Assembly: GCA_030538255.1 (NCBI GenBank)
Contig: JAUNUI010000001.1
Coordinates: 124,001-188,000, forward strand
DNA length: 64,000 nucleotides
DNA from: Pelistega sp.
GTDB taxonomy: Bacteria > Pseudomonadota > Gammaproteobacteria > Burkholderiales > Burkholderiaceae_B
Direction: 5' to 3'
In this document: positions 9,514 to 18,706 of the stretch, piece by piece
Layout: every line of letters begins with the position of its first letter
Numbering within the stretch: the first letter of the stretch is position 1
Program-made: the position numbers and the translations under genes
Notes under the pieces: model-generated
The model's input: the letters and a program-made list of their open reading frames with translations, nothing else
Told to the model about the DNA's origin: nothing
Database searches by the model: none

Positions 9514-10365
9514 TTAACGTTTAAAGTTCTTAGCCATAGCAGAGAGACGCTCTAATAAGCTAATGTCTTGCTCATTCTTTAAGAGTGCTCCCGCCATAAT
9601 TGGAATGCCTGTGTCGGCATGGGCTTGTACGCGTGCAGGATCAATGTCCTCAGAGAGTAAGAGGGCCAGCCAATCTAAGAACTCTGAGGTTGAAGGCTTT
9701 TTCTTAATACCTGGCGTATCTCGCAGGATAAAGAAGTGGTCCATGGCGGCACGTAGTAAATCGCTTTTTACATTGGGGAAGTGTACGGCCACAATATCAC
9801 GCAAGGTTTCACGATCAGGGAACTGAATATAGTGGAAGAAGCAGCGACGTAAGAACGCATCAGGTAAGTCTTTTTCATTATTCGAGGTGATAATGACGAG
9901 GGGACGATGCTTGGCTTTAATGGTTTGCTGTGTCTCATAGACATGGAATTCCATCTGATCAAGCTCGCGCAAGAGGTCATTTGGAAATTCAATATCGGCT
10001 TTATCAATTTCATCAATAAGAACCACACTTGGCTGCTCAGATTCGAAGGCCTGCCATAACACGCCCTTATTAATATAGTTACGGATGTCTTTGACGCGCT
10101 CATCACCGAGTTGCGAGTCGCGTAAGCGTGAGACCGCATCGTATTCATAGAGACCTTGGTGTGCTTTCGTGGTCGATTTAATATGCCATTGCAAGAGATT
10201 GCGTCCTAAGGCTTTGGCCACTTCTTCGGCCAACATGGTCTTACCTGTACCAGGTTCGCCCTTAATCAGAAGTGGACGCTGTAAAGTGAGGGCTGCATTA
10301 ACGGCGAGTTTTAAGTCGTCGGTGGCAATATAGCGGTCGGTTCCCGTAAAGTGAGTGGCTGTCAT
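9514..10365 (-). CDS. MoxR family AAA+ ATPase
   Basis: 283 residues. Walker A GEPGTGKT is at about residues 36-43, Walker B VVLIDEIDKAD near 110, and sensor 1 VIITSNNEKDLPDAFLRRC with the arginine finger pair follows. Size and order match the MoxR/RavA-like clade (AAA_5). It is followed immediately by the vWA gene, so the two are almost certainly co-transcribed and form a functional pair. It probably remodels a protein target using ATP; the target cannot be read from this locus. Confidence 0.92.
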   Translation of the reverse strand: MTATHFTGTDRYIATDDLKLAVNAALTLQRPLLIKGEPGTGKTMLAEEVAKALGRNLLQWHIKSTTKAHQGLYEYDAVSRLRDSQLGDERVKDIRNYINKGVLWQAFESEQPSVVLIDEIDKADIEFPNDLLRELDQMEFHVYETQQTIKAKHRPLVIITSNNEKDLPDAFLRRCFFHYIQFPDRETLRDIVAVHFPNVKSDLLRAAMDHFFILRDTPGIKKKPSTSEFLDWLALLLSEDIDPARVQAHADTGIPIMAGALLKNEQDISLLERLSAMAKNFKR

Positions 10366-10452
10366 GAATAGAGATCGCTTTTGAAAAATTAATAAAAATG
10401 ATTATCACTTAATTAAGAGAGAATAGTCATAGTGTACGCAATTTGCACGAAC

Positions 10453-10902
10453 CTAATGGCGCTTAACACGTTGCAGTAGCAATTCTTGATATTGCTCATT
10501 ATCTAAGGGTTTACCAAGACGTTGTGATTCCCAGATCACCTGGCCTAAACACTCCATGATTTCGTGCACAGCATCATGTGGTGTACTTCGTGCACTGAGT
10601 TGCTCAAAGACCTGACGGATTCCAGGCGGACTATCAATCGAGATTTGCTCCTCAATCGCTAAATGCATCGATAGGTGTAAAAAGGGATTTACTTGTCCTT
10701 GTTGTACCTGATAATCTTGTTCGCGTGACTCTTGCGCACCCAACACTTGATGATACTCAGGATGCTCAAGTATCCACTTCAGGGCAAGTGATTCAATTGG
10801 GGTTAAGACACTCTTATCTTGGTGCTTTTTCCAGGTGTTCATAAAAAAGTCGCGCACTTGATCGCGAGTCGGATTAAACATTGGGTTCATATTTGTCATC
10901 AA
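10453..10902 (-). CDS. DUF1841 family protein
   Basis: 149 residues. MFNPTRDQVRDFFMNTWKK and HPEYHQVL...NPFLHLSMHLAIEEQI...RHDAVHEIMECLGQ-like spacing (here HDAVHEIMECLGQVIWE) match DUF1841, a family found mainly in beta- and gammaproteobacteria. The conserved His and Glu residues suggest a metal or catalytic site, but no function is established. Several nearby ATG codons (10902, 10890, 10881) make the start uncertain; MFNP at 10881 is the family-typical beginning, while no start has a clear ribosome site. It lies 87 bases upstream of the moxR gene on the same strand. Confidence 0.85.
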   Translation of the reverse strand: MMTNMNPMFNPTRDQVRDFFMNTWKKHQDKSVLTPIESLALKWILEHPEYHQVLGAQESREQDYQVQQGQVNPFLHLSMHLAIEEQISIDSPPGIRQVFEQLSARSTPHDAVHEIMECLGQVIWESQRLGKPLDNEQYQELLLQRVKRH

Positions 10903-11074
10903 GGTGAAATTCGTATAGACTACTTGCCTAACACAAGTAAAGAATATTTTTAAAAATGCCTAAGTAAATACAGTAATATTCAGTATTATAAGTTAAACTA
11001 TAGGTCTTATATAAGACTTATTCTGGATTTAGAATAAGTTTGTTTTTAGAACTCATAAGAGTTACGGAGCCAAC

Positions 11075-12331
11075 ATGTCATATCAACATATTAAAGTACC
11101 AAGCGGTGGCGAGAAGATCACCGTCAATTCTGACCTTTCTTTGAATGTTCCTGACCAACCAATCATTCCTTTTATTGAAGGTGATGGTATCGGTGTTGAC
11201 GTTTCACCAGTAATGATTAAAGTAGTTGACGCCGCTGTTGCGAAAGCTTACGGTGGCAAGCGTAAAATTCACTGGATGGAAGTATACGCTGGTGAGAAAT
11301 CAACTCAAGTTTACGGTCCTGACGAGTGGTTACCTCGCGAGACACTTGATGCCGTACGTGATTACGTTGTATCGATCAAGGGTCCGCTAACCACACCAGT
11401 GGGCGGTGGTATCCGTTCATTGAACGTTGCATTGCGTCAAGAATTGGACTTATATGTTTGCTTACGTCCAGTACGTTACTTCAAGGGCGTTCCTTCACCA
11501 GTGCGTGAGCCAGAGAAGACTGACATGGTTATCTTCCGTGAGAACTCTGAAGACATCTACGCGGGTATCGAATTCGAAGAGGGTACTGAAGCGGTTAAGA
11601 AATTAATCAACTTCCTACAAAACGAAATGGGCGTTAAGAAAATCCGCTTCCCAGAATCTTCTGGTATCGGTGTTAAACCTGTTTCACGTGAAGGTACTCA
11701 ACGCTTAGTGCGTAAAGCAATCCAATACGCGATTGATAACGACAAACCAAGCGTAACTATCGTTCACAAGGGCAACATTATGAAGTTCACCGAAGGTGGC
11801 TTCCGTGACTGGGCATACGAATTAGCACAGAAAGAGTTCGGCGCTGAGTTGATCGACGGTGGCCCATGGTGCAAATTCAAGAATCCTAAGACAGGTAAAG
11901 AAATCATTGTTAAGGATTCTATTGCTGACGCCTTCCTACAACAGATTTTATTGCGCCCAGCTGAGTACTCAGTTATCGCCACATTGAACTTGAACGGTGA
12001 CTACATCTCTGACGCATTAGCGGCACAAGTGGGTGGTATTGGTATCGCTCCAGGCGCTAACTTATCTGACAAAGTAGCGATGTTCGAAGCAACTCACGGT
12101 ACAGCACCTAAGTACGCAGGTAAAGACTACGTGAACCCAGGTTCAGTAATTCTTTCTGCCGAAATGATGTTACGTCATATGGGTTGGACTGAAGCAGCTG
12201 ATCTCATCATCTCTTCAACAGAGAAAGCAATTTCTTCTAAGAAAGTAACTTATGACTTCGCCCGTCTAATGGAAGGCGCAACACAAGTTAGCTGCTCTGG
12301 CTTCGGTGATGTGATGATCGAAAATATGTAA
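11075..12331 (+). CDS. icd: NADP-dependent isocitrate dehydrogenase
   Basis: 418 residues, the normal length for dimeric bacterial Icd. It oxidatively decarboxylates isocitrate to 2-oxoglutarate in the TCA cycle. The substrate-binding loop [13 protein letters not shown] contains the Ser that IDH kinase/phosphatase targets in E. coli. The metal-binding Asp residues are in [11 protein letters not shown] and [14 protein letters not shown], and the coenzyme loop is [17 protein letters not shown] precedes the ATG by 7 bases. It is a monocistronic gene transcribed away from the DUF1841 gene and followed by a terminator. Codon use is strongly biased, as expected for a highly expressed gene. Confidence 0.98.
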   Translation: MSYQHIKVPSGGEKITVNSDLSLNVPDQPIIPFIEGDGIGVDVSPVMIKVVDAAVAKAYGGKRKIHWMEVYAGEKSTQVYGPDEWLPRETLDAVRDYVVSIKGPLTTPVGGGIRSLNVALRQELDLYVCLRPVRYFKGVPSPVREPEKTDMVIFRENSEDIYAGIEFEEGTEAVKKLINFLQNEMGVKKIRFPESSGIGVKPVSREGTQRLVRKAIQYAIDNDKPSVTIVHKGNIMKFTEGGFRDWAYELAQKEFGAELIDGGPWCKFKNPKTGKEIIVKDSIADAFLQQILLRPAEYSVIATLNLNGDYISDALAAQVGGIGIAPGANLSDKVAMFEATHGTAPKYAGKDYVNPGSVILSAEMMLRHMGWTEAADLIISSTEKAISSKKVTYDFARLMEGATQVSCSGFGDVMIENM

Positions 12332-12400
12332 TTGATTGATCAGCTTGATTTTCAAGTCATCCTTGAAGATTGAGCTGAGCTTAATCGGTATATATTCAAT

Positions 12401-12443
12401 AACGCCACGTAAAACTGTCATGGTTTTCGTGGCGTTAGTTTAT
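12401..12443 (+). terminator. Intrinsic terminator of icd
   Basis: AACGCCACG(T)AAAAC (12401-12415) pairs with GTTTTCGTGGCGTT (12423-12436) around a short loop; a T-rich stretch follows. It lies 70 bases after the icd stop and before the convergent LysE-family gene. Confidence 0.8.
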
Positions 12444-12468
12444 TTATGGTGCTCAGTTTAAGGCTAAG

Positions 12469-13089
12469 CTAAGTAGCTACCACCCCACGCACAATCAAAA
12501 TCGTCGCAACAGCAAATAAGCCAATACCGCTGACTACATTAAAATTCAACTTGTCCGAGAAGCTTTTCTTAAAAATATAGGTAAAGAAAATCGCGTAGCC
12601 AAGAATACAAATCACATCCAGAACCACGAAAATCACACCATACAAGAATGATTGGGTCGAGACATTATAAGAGGGGTCGATAAATCCTGGAAACAGCGCC
12701 ATAAAAAATACAATCGCCTTAGGGTTGCTGACACAGGCGATAAATCCACTAGCAATAATTTTCAGATCACTGTTAGGTGAAAATTCTGCTGAGGTAATAT
12801 CGTCCTTGGCTTTCATACTTTGGTAAGCCAAGTAGAGCAAATAGGCACCGCCCACAATCTGTAGCCATGAGAGCACAGAATCAGCGTAATGAATAATCAG
12901 TTGTAGGCCAAGAGTCGCAATCAAAATATGACAAATCGTGCCTAAGGCATCACCAATTGCGGTGAGTGTCGCAGCCTTCATACCAAAGCGCATCGCTTGA
13001 CTGGATGCCAACACCACAGAAGGGCCTGGTGTGGCAACAACTAATAAGGTGGCGATAATAAAACCGAGTAGTAGTGTTTCGTTGAGCAT
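12469..13089 (-). CDS. LysE/RhtB family amino-acid exporter
   Basis: 206 residues with about six hydrophobic segments, the normal size for RhtB-type exporters. The family signature is present near the N-terminus: ATPGPSVVLASSQAMRFG, followed by GDALGTICHILIATLGL. The conserved NPKAIVFFMALFPGFIDP loop appears in the middle. Members export amino acids such as homoserine, threonine, leucine or lysine across the inner membrane; the substrate cannot be told. It is a single gene, convergent with icd. Confidence 0.93.
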   Translation of the reverse strand: MLNETLLLGFIIATLLVVATPGPSVVLASSQAMRFGMKAATLTAIGDALGTICHILIATLGLQLIIHYADSVLSWLQIVGGAYLLYLAYQSMKAKDDITSAEFSPNSDLKIIASGFIACVSNPKAIVFFMALFPGFIDPSYNVSTQSFLYGVIFVVLDVICILGYAIFFTYIFKKSFSDKLNFNVVSGIGLFAVATILIVRGVVAT

Positions 13090-13123
13090 TATTTATATAA
13101 TTTATTTAAATTTAAATCGCCAT

Positions 13124-13152
13124 GGAGGGCTTCAGTTTTTTATGAAGCCTCC
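13124..13152 (-). terminator. Hairpin downstream of the ABC exporter gene
   Basis: GGAGG(G)CTTCA pairs with TGAAGCCTCC around an AT-only loop. It lies between the ABC exporter stop (13295) and the LysE gene start (13089). There is no good T-run on the minus strand, so the call is tentative. Next to it (13150-13177) the string CCTTGTTAAGAA is repeated. Confidence 0.4.
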
Positions 13153-13294
13153 TTGTTAAGAAGTTTCCTTGTTAAGAAATCTCATAGCCGCAATTCAATT
13201 ACTTTGCGACTTGTGGACTATTCAATTTAGCTGAAATTCTTAAGGCGATAATATTTTAAGTACAACATAATATCATTAGTTTTTAATATTAACA

Positions 13295-15142
13295 TTAGTT
13301 CTCAATAATATCTTCAGCCAAGAAACCACCACTCTGGTGTGCCCATAATTTCGCGTATAAGCCATTCTGCGCTAATAATTCGGTGTGCGATCCGGCTTCT
13401 ACGATGCGGCCTTCATCCATCACAATCAGACGATCCATCGCGGCAATCGTCGATAAGCGGTGAGCAATCGCAATCACCGTTTTATCCGCCATTAATTGGT
13501 ATAGGCTATCCTGAATCGCCGCTTCGACCTCGGAGTCCAAAGCGCTAGTGGCTTCGTCAAGTAGTAGGATAGGGGTATTTTTTAACATCACCCGAGCAAT
13601 CGCAATCCGCTGACGCTGACCACCAGAAAGCTTAACCCCACGTTCGCCAACATGTGCATCGAAACCGCGACGTCCCTTGGAGTCAACTAAGTGCGCAATG
13701 AATTCATCGGCATGGGCATCGGCAACGGCCTGGCGCATCTCTTCTTCACTTGCATCAGGACGGCCGTAGAGAATATTGTCACGTACAGAACGGTGCAGCA
13801 ATGAAGTGTCTTGCGTGACCATACCAATCGCCGCACGTAGGGAGTTCTGCGTGACCTGAGCGATGTTCTGACCATCAATCGTAATCTGTCCACCTTGCAC
13901 ATCGTAGAAGCGTAAGAGCAGGTTGACCGCACTCGACTTGCCTGCGCCAGAGCGACCTACCAAGCCGATCTTCTCACCTGGTTTGATATGCAGATTAAAC
14001 TGCTTGAATAAGGCCTTATTGTTATAGGCGAAATCCACATCTTCAAAGCGAATCTCACCATGCTTGACAACTAAGTCAGTAGCATTTGGCGTATCCACTA
14101 CGGTGTGTGGTTTGGTTAAGGTATTGATACCATCGCGTACTGTACCGATATTCTCAAAAAGCGTGGCTGACTGCCATAGCATCCATTGCGATAAGCCATT
14201 TAAGCGCAGCGCCATCGCAGTTGCAGCAGCCACAGCACCGACTGATGTTTGACCTTCTTGCCATAAGCAGATACCGAGAATCGCTGTACTACTAATTAGG
14301 AGTACATTCATACAGTGATTAATAATGTCTAATTTAGACACGAGACGCATCTGCGCGTGTACCGTGACTAGGAATTCTTCCATCGCTTCTTGGGCATAAT
14401 TACTCTCGCGCTGCGCATGGGAGAACAACTTTACGGTCGCAATATTGGCATACGCGTCAGTGACACGCCCCGTCATTAAGGCTCGCGCATCGGCTTGGAT
14501 TTGCGCTGTCTTGCCTAGTTTAGGGATAAAGTAACGCAGAACGAGCAGAAAGATGAACAGCCATAAGGCGAATGGTAAAACAAACCAGGCATCAAAGCCG
14601 ACCAAAATAACTGCACTGGTGATGAAATAAATTAAGAGATACACCAACATATCAGCGCAGGTAAGTACAACCTCGCGTACCGCTAAGGCAGTTTGCATGA
14701 CCTTGGTGGAGACTCTACCGGCAAATTCGTCCTGATAGAAAGAGAGACTTTGCGCTAACATCAAATTATGGAATCGCCAACGCAAACGCATCGGGAATAC
14801 ACCTTGCAAAGACTGAAAGCGCAAGGCCGATAACAGCATGACCCATAAGGGGCTGAGCACCAGAACGGCAGCCATAATGAGTAATGGAGTTTGCTTATTC
14901 GCCCAGAAAGTCGCCGCAGTTTCCTGATTCATCCAGTCGACTAGTTTACTCATCATCTGAAAGAGATAGGCCTCAAAGACTCCCAGCCCAGCAGTGAGAA
15001 TCACCACTAATAATAAATAGCGGCGCAAACCGTAGAGGCAGGAGTGAATAAAGGCAAAAAAGCCTTGATCAGTCACAGCATCTACCGTCTTAGGGTATGG
15101 ATTGATGCGACGTTCAAACCAAGAGAAAAATACATTCAGCAT
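13295..15142 (-). CDS. ABC exporter, fused membrane and ATPase half-transporter
   Basis: 615 residues. The N-terminal ABC-type-1 membrane domain (about residues 35-330, six hydrophobic segments) is followed by an ATPase with Walker A GRSGAGKSS near 396-404, signature LSGGQRQRIAIARV, and Walker B ILLLDEATSALD, then the H-loop IAHRLSTI. This is an exporter half-transporter that works as a homo- or heterodimer. It resembles the MdlB/MsbA-like subclass of the YddA/Uup neighbourhood, but the substrate is not readable. No partner ABC gene is adjacent. Confidence 0.93.
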   Translation of the reverse strand: MLNVFFSWFERRINPYPKTVDAVTDQGFFAFIHSCLYGLRRYLLLVVILTAGLGVFEAYLFQMMSKLVDWMNQETAATFWANKQTPLLIMAAVLVLSPLWVMLLSALRFQSLQGVFPMRLRWRFHNLMLAQSLSFYQDEFAGRVSTKVMQTALAVREVVLTCADMLVYLLIYFITSAVILVGFDAWFVLPFALWLFIFLLVLRYFIPKLGKTAQIQADARALMTGRVTDAYANIATVKLFSHAQRESNYAQEAMEEFLVTVHAQMRLVSKLDIINHCMNVLLISSTAILGICLWQEGQTSVGAVAAATAMALRLNGLSQWMLWQSATLFENIGTVRDGINTLTKPHTVVDTPNATDLVVKHGEIRFEDVDFAYNNKALFKQFNLHIKPGEKIGLVGRSGAGKSSAVNLLLRFYDVQGGQITIDGQNIAQVTQNSLRAAIGMVTQDTSLLHRSVRDNILYGRPDASEEEMRQAVADAHADEFIAHLVDSKGRRGFDAHVGERGVKLSGGQRQRIAIARVMLKNTPILLLDEATSALDSEVEAAIQDSLYQLMADKTVIAIAHRLSTIAAMDRLIVMDEGRIVEAGSHTELLAQNGLYAKLWAHQSGGFLAEDIIEN

Positions 15143-15568
15143 AGGATAGGTCTACCCAACTCATCAATCTTGAGTGTTAGTGAAATAAGGAAGGTGGAAA
15201 GAAAACATTGAAAGCGCATTAAATTGTATTGCTCCGCTCATACGAGCGAACAACACGCGCTATATTCGACTGTGATTGTGAGGTGTAATAAGTGCGGCAC
15301 CAACAAGCATCAGCGCAATATTCCCTACGGATATCGTTGACTATAGATGAGCGTTATTATAACTGAATAGGAAGGACTTAGGCTTTACTTGTCTTAAGCG
15401 CGGTCTACGTTCAGATGCGACATAAGTCCTGGAGCGATCCAAGTCTTGATGCTGCTTTAGTTGCGATGCCCCCCAAGGCTTGGGCATCATAAACTCAATT
15501 ACCTAAGGGGTCTTGGGGGCTAGTCAATCAAGTCTTAAAGCGAGAATTATCGCTTAGTCAATTATCGC
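15143..15568. other. Intergenic region with alternative hairpins, no gene seen
   Basis: A 426-base spacer between the metY 3' end and the ABC exporter start, both on the minus strand. GATGCCC (15465-15471) can pair with GGGCATC (15482-15488). Alternatively GCCCCCCAAG (15468-15477) can pair with CTTGGGGGC (15512-15520). The two folds exclude each other. No T-run follows on either strand. The promoter of the ABC exporter must lie in the 15143-15300 part. Confidence 0.5.
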
Positions 15569-16846
15569 TTAGGCTTTGCTCGCCTCAAGTGCTTGCGTAA
15601 TATCCGCCAAGATATCATCAATATGCTCAATACCAATCGAGAGACGCACGAGATCAGTACTGACACCCGCTTTAGCCAATTCCTCTTCATTGAGTTGGCG
15701 GTGAGTTGTCGTGGCGGGGTGGCAAGCTAAGGATTTCGCATCACCAATATTCACCAGGCGGGTGATTAATTGCAGGGCGTCAATAAAGCGAGTACCGGCT
15801 TCTTTCCCACCTTTAATACCAAAAGAAAGAATACCTGAGCCAGAACCTTTAAGGTATTTCTGTGCTAAATGATGCTCTGGATTGCTTTCAAGGCCGGCAT
15901 ATTTCACCCAGCTCACAAGCTCATGGTTCTCTAAGTATTTAGCCACTTTCAGCGTGTTCTCGCAATGGCGTTCCATGCGCAGGGCAAGTGTCTCAATACC
16001 CATAAGAATTTGGAAGGTGCTCAGCGGGGCGAGGGCAGCTCCCATATTGCGTAGTGGACCCACGCGGCAACGACCAATGTAAGCGGCAGGGCCTAAGGCT
16101 TCGGTGTATACAACGCCGTGATACGCAGGATCAGGTTCATTCAGGATGGCGAAGCGTTCTTTATGCTCAGCCCAAGGGAATTTACCTGAGTCAACAATAA
16201 TACCGGCTAAGGTTGTACCGTGACCACCTAAATATTTAGTCAGAGAATGCACCACAATATCTGCACCATATTCGAATGGTCGGCATAGGGCAGGTGAAGC
16301 CACGGTATTGTCCACAATCAGCGGCACACCATGGCGGTGCGCCATTGCCGCGAGGGCTTCTAAATCCACAATATTACCCGCTGGGTTGCCAATGGTTTCG
16401 CAGAATACGGCCTTGGTCTTATCGTCAATCAAGGCTTCAAGTGCGGCAATATCATTATGCGCAGCCATACGCACCTCGATCCCCATGCGTGGGAAGGTGT
16501 GAGCGAAGAGATTATACGTACCACCATATAAGGTACTGACCGAAACAATATTATCACCAGCTGCGGCAATGGTCTGAATAGCATAGGTAATAGCTGCCAT
16601 ACCCGAAGCCAGTGCTAAAGCACCAATACCACCTTCAAGCGCTGCAACACGCTCTTCCAACACCGCATTGGTTGGGTTAGTAATACGCGTGTAAATATTC
16701 CCTGCGACTTTTAAGTCAAATAAATCTGCTCCGTGCTGCGTATTATCGAAGGCATACGAGGTTGTTTGATAAATGGGTACCGCTACTGATTTGGTTGTCG
16801 GTTCCGGTGAATATCCCGCATGAATAGCAAGTGTCTCCAGTTTCAT
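15569..16846 (-). CDS. metY: O-acetylhomoserine sulfhydrylase (aminocarboxypropyltransferase)
   Basis: 425 residues from the ATG at 16846, which has AGGA 8 bases upstream; a longer frame to 16930 lacks support. It makes homocysteine (methionine synthesis) from O-acetylhomoserine and sulfide. Cys/Met-metabolism PLP fold: the start KLETLAIHAGY is typical for MetY, the PLP lysine lies in VVHSLTKYLGGHGTT, and SGMAAITYAIQ is the substrate/PLP phosphate loop. The C-terminal HPATTTHRQL motif is also present. Length fits MetY (about 425-430) rather than MetB (about 385). It stands alone. Confidence 0.93.
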   Translation of the reverse strand: MKLETLAIHAGYSPEPTTKSVAVPIYQTTSYAFDNTQHGADLFDLKVAGNIYTRITNPTNAVLEERVAALEGGIGALALASGMAAITYAIQTIAAAGDNIVSVSTLYGGTYNLFAHTFPRMGIEVRMAAHNDIAALEALIDDKTKAVFCETIGNPAGNIVDLEALAAMAHRHGVPLIVDNTVASPALCRPFEYGADIVVHSLTKYLGGHGTTLAGIIVDSGKFPWAEHKERFAILNEPDPAYHGVVYTEALGPAAYIGRCRVGPLRNMGAALAPLSTFQILMGIETLALRMERHCENTLKVAKYLENHELVSWVKYAGLESNPEHHLAQKYLKGSGSGILSFGIKGGKEAGTRFIDALQLITRLVNIGDAKSLACHPATTTHRQLNEEELAKAGVSTDLVRLSIGIEHIDDILADITQALEASKA

Positions 16847-17276
16847 AAATTTTCCTATAGGTGTTGATTGACAAGATGTTTTATCAGAGCTCGCCGTAAA
16901 ACTCCATCCTTGTGGAGGGGAGAACGTCAAAGCAAAAATTACTCGCTCATCAGATGGCTTAAGTCTTGTTTAAAGCCTCGTCTTGATAAGTATAAGTACA
17001 ATAAGTGCTAGCTTAGCAGATTTTATATAAGCGAGAGTAATATTGATAAGGTGCTGGGATAGGGAGGAGCGAAGGGGAACCCACATGGTTCCCTGGTAGG
17101 GTTATAGATGAGTGAGACGATTGGCGTTATATGACACAGACGGTACGATATGGTTAAAGCCGTGAACATTCTACCTTTAAGAGGATTTTGCGCTTGCAAG
17201 TGGATGGCGGAAAATATATGTGCGATGCATACCCTGATGTACAATATCAACATCAATTTTCAAGAAGTTTATAGAT
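16847..17276. other. Divergent region between metY and trhO
   Basis: 430 bases, no convincing gene. On the minus strand the metY leader has a small hairpin, CTCCA/TGGAG, at about 16902-16917; I do not recognise a known SAM or SAH riboswitch consensus in it. On the trhO side GGGAACC (17075-17081) pairs with GGTTCCC (17087-17093), a compact palindrome that could be an operator or hairpin. Confidence 0.5.
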
Positions 17277-18290
17277 ATGTCACATTACACCATTGCCGCT
17301 CTTTATAAGTTTGTTGACTTACCTGATTACGAGGCCTTGCAGGCACCGATTCAGCAAGTCGCTGATGAGCATGGTATTAAGGGAATCTTATTACTGGCCC
17401 GTGAAGGTATTAACGGTACGATTGCGGGGACTCGCGAAGGTATTGATGCGATCTTAGGCTATTTGCGCTCAGATCCACGCCTAGCCGATCTGGTTCATAA
17501 AGAGTCCTGGTCTGAGGGTGAGCATGCGCCATTCCATCGTTTACGTGTGCGCTTGAAAAAAGAAATCGTGACCATGGGCCAGCCGAATGTGAACGCTTTA
17601 AATGCCGGTGTTTACGTTAAACCTGAGGATTGGAATGCCCTAATATCAGATCCCGATGTAGTCTTGATTGATACGCGTAACGACTATGAAGTAGGCATTG
17701 GTACGTTTAAGGGCGCCGTGAACCCTAAGACCGACACCTTTCGCGAATTTCCCCAATGGGTGCAAGATAATAGTGGGGAGGGTGGTCTTCTAGATAAAAA
17801 CCAAAAGAAAAAAGTCGCCATGTTCTGTACTGGTGGGATTCGTTGTGAGAAATCGACTGCCTATATGAAGTCTCAAGGCTATGATGAGGTCTATCACCTT
17901 GAAGGCGGAATCTTAAAGTATTTAGAGACGGTTAAACAAGCCAATAGCCTCTGGGAAGGACAATGTTTTGTGTTCGATGATCGCGTCTCAGTCGGTCACG
18001 ATTTGGTGCCAGGCGGCTATACCCAATGTCGCGCCTGTCGCATCCCCTTAAGCGAAGAGGATATGCAGTCGCCACATTATGTCCGTGGTGAGAGTTGCCC
18101 GCATTGCTGGGATAAAGTCACTGAAGAGCAGCGTGCGCGCTTTCGTGAACGTCAACGCCAAGTCGATTTAGCGGAAAAACGTCATGAGGACCATCTTGGT
18201 GCCAAAATGCAAGAGCATATTGCTAAGCGTCGCCAAGAGAAACTTGATGAGAAACAAAGGCTTAGAGATTTGAATGCAAGAAATGACTAA
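17277..18290 (+). CDS. trhO: tRNA uridine(34) hydroxylase TrhO (rhodanese family)
   Basis: 337 residues. It hydroxylates U34 of certain tRNAs as the first step to 5-methoxy- or carboxymethoxyuridine. The N-terminal acylphosphatase-like part has [15 protein letters not shown]; the rhodanese domain has [14 protein letters not shown] and the active-site loop [11 protein letters not shown] Cys-rich tail (CRACRIPLS...CPHCWD) and a basic helical C-terminus follow, as in YceA. The last 140 bases are duplicated at 19596-19742 with about 95 percent identity, and the two copies end differently: this gene ends RDLNARND, the outside copy would end RELNTQNTCKP. The stop overlaps the convergent gene by 4 bases. 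Confidence 0.93.
   Translation: MSHYTIAALYKFVDLPDYEALQAPIQQVADEHGIKGILLLAREGINGTIAGTREGIDAILGYLRSDPRLADLVHKESWSEGEHAPFHRLRVRLKKEIVTMGQPNVNALNAGVYVKPEDWNALISDPDVVLIDTRNDYEVGIGTFKGAVNPKTDTFREFPQWVQDNSGEGGLLDKNQKKKVAMFCTGGIRCEKSTAYMKSQGYDEVYHLEGGILKYLETVKQANSLWEGQCFVFDDRVSVGHDLVPGGYTQCRACRIPLSEEDMQSPHYVRGESCPHCWDKVTEEQRARFRERQRQVDLAEKRHEDHLGAKMQEHIAKRRQEKLDEKQRLRDLNARND
18135..18281 (+). repeat. Direct repeat copy 1: 3' end of trhO
   Basis: This part of trhO recurs at 19596-19742 in the same orientation. By hand count there are about seven mismatches in the first 141 bases, then the copies diverge. The pair encloses the A+T-rich two-gene island at 18287-19435. Confidence 0.9.
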
Positions 18291-18706
18291 GACGGCACGC
18301 CTAGTTTGTGTAATTCATTCTTAACAATTGACCAACGTTGTTTAAGTGTTTTGTTTTTTTTGAGTGGGTCTGCCTGGAAAGCAGTCAAAAGGAAACGGTT
18401 GATCCCATTAAGTCTATCATAGTGACGCTCCATAATTTCCAAAACGTCATTACGCGTAAATACCACTGTTTCAGGGAAAGGGGCCTTCCCATTAATATTG
18501 TTAATAAAAATGGGGCCAATTTCGTTCGTCATCATGGCTTCTAGGCTTGAGATAGAGTAGTTGGTTTGTGATAAGTGGAATGCTATATTTTTATACTCAG
18601 ACTCTGATAATTTATTATCAATGAATAAGGCCGCTAGCCATTCCCAAGCAGGGAGTTTAGCTTGTATTTCTACTGTACTTAGGCGTTGAATCATATTTAC
18701 GAACAT
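18287..18706 (-). CDS. Putative immunity protein (possible DUF7079)
   Basis: 139 residues, soluble-looking, A+T-rich. Its start ATG directly follows the TAA of the upstream gene (TAAATG), so translation should be coupled. The N-terminal part [20 protein letters not shown] with [19 protein letters not shown] resembles the DUF7079 helical family as I recall it; this is a weak match. The position, directly after a toxin-like glycine-zipper gene, suggests it protects the producer. Soluble immunity to a pore former would be less common than a membrane protein, which lowers confidence in the role. It converges on trhO with a 4-base overlap. Confidence 0.55.
   Translation of the reverse strand: MFVNMIQRLSTVEIQAKLPAWEWLAALFIDNKLSESEYKNIAFHLSQTNYSISSLEAMMTNEIGPIFINNINGKAPFPETVVFTRNDVLEIMERHYDRLNGINRFLLTAFQADPLKKNKTLKQRWSIVKNELHKLGVPS

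Noticed and set aside
16847-16980. SAM or SAH riboswitch in the metY leader
   Set aside because: A small hairpin is present, but none of the conserved cores I know could be matched.
17023-17256. 77-codon minus-strand frame between metY and trhO
   Set aside because: Low-complexity hydrophobic translation, no ribosome site, overlaps the expected promoter region of trhO.
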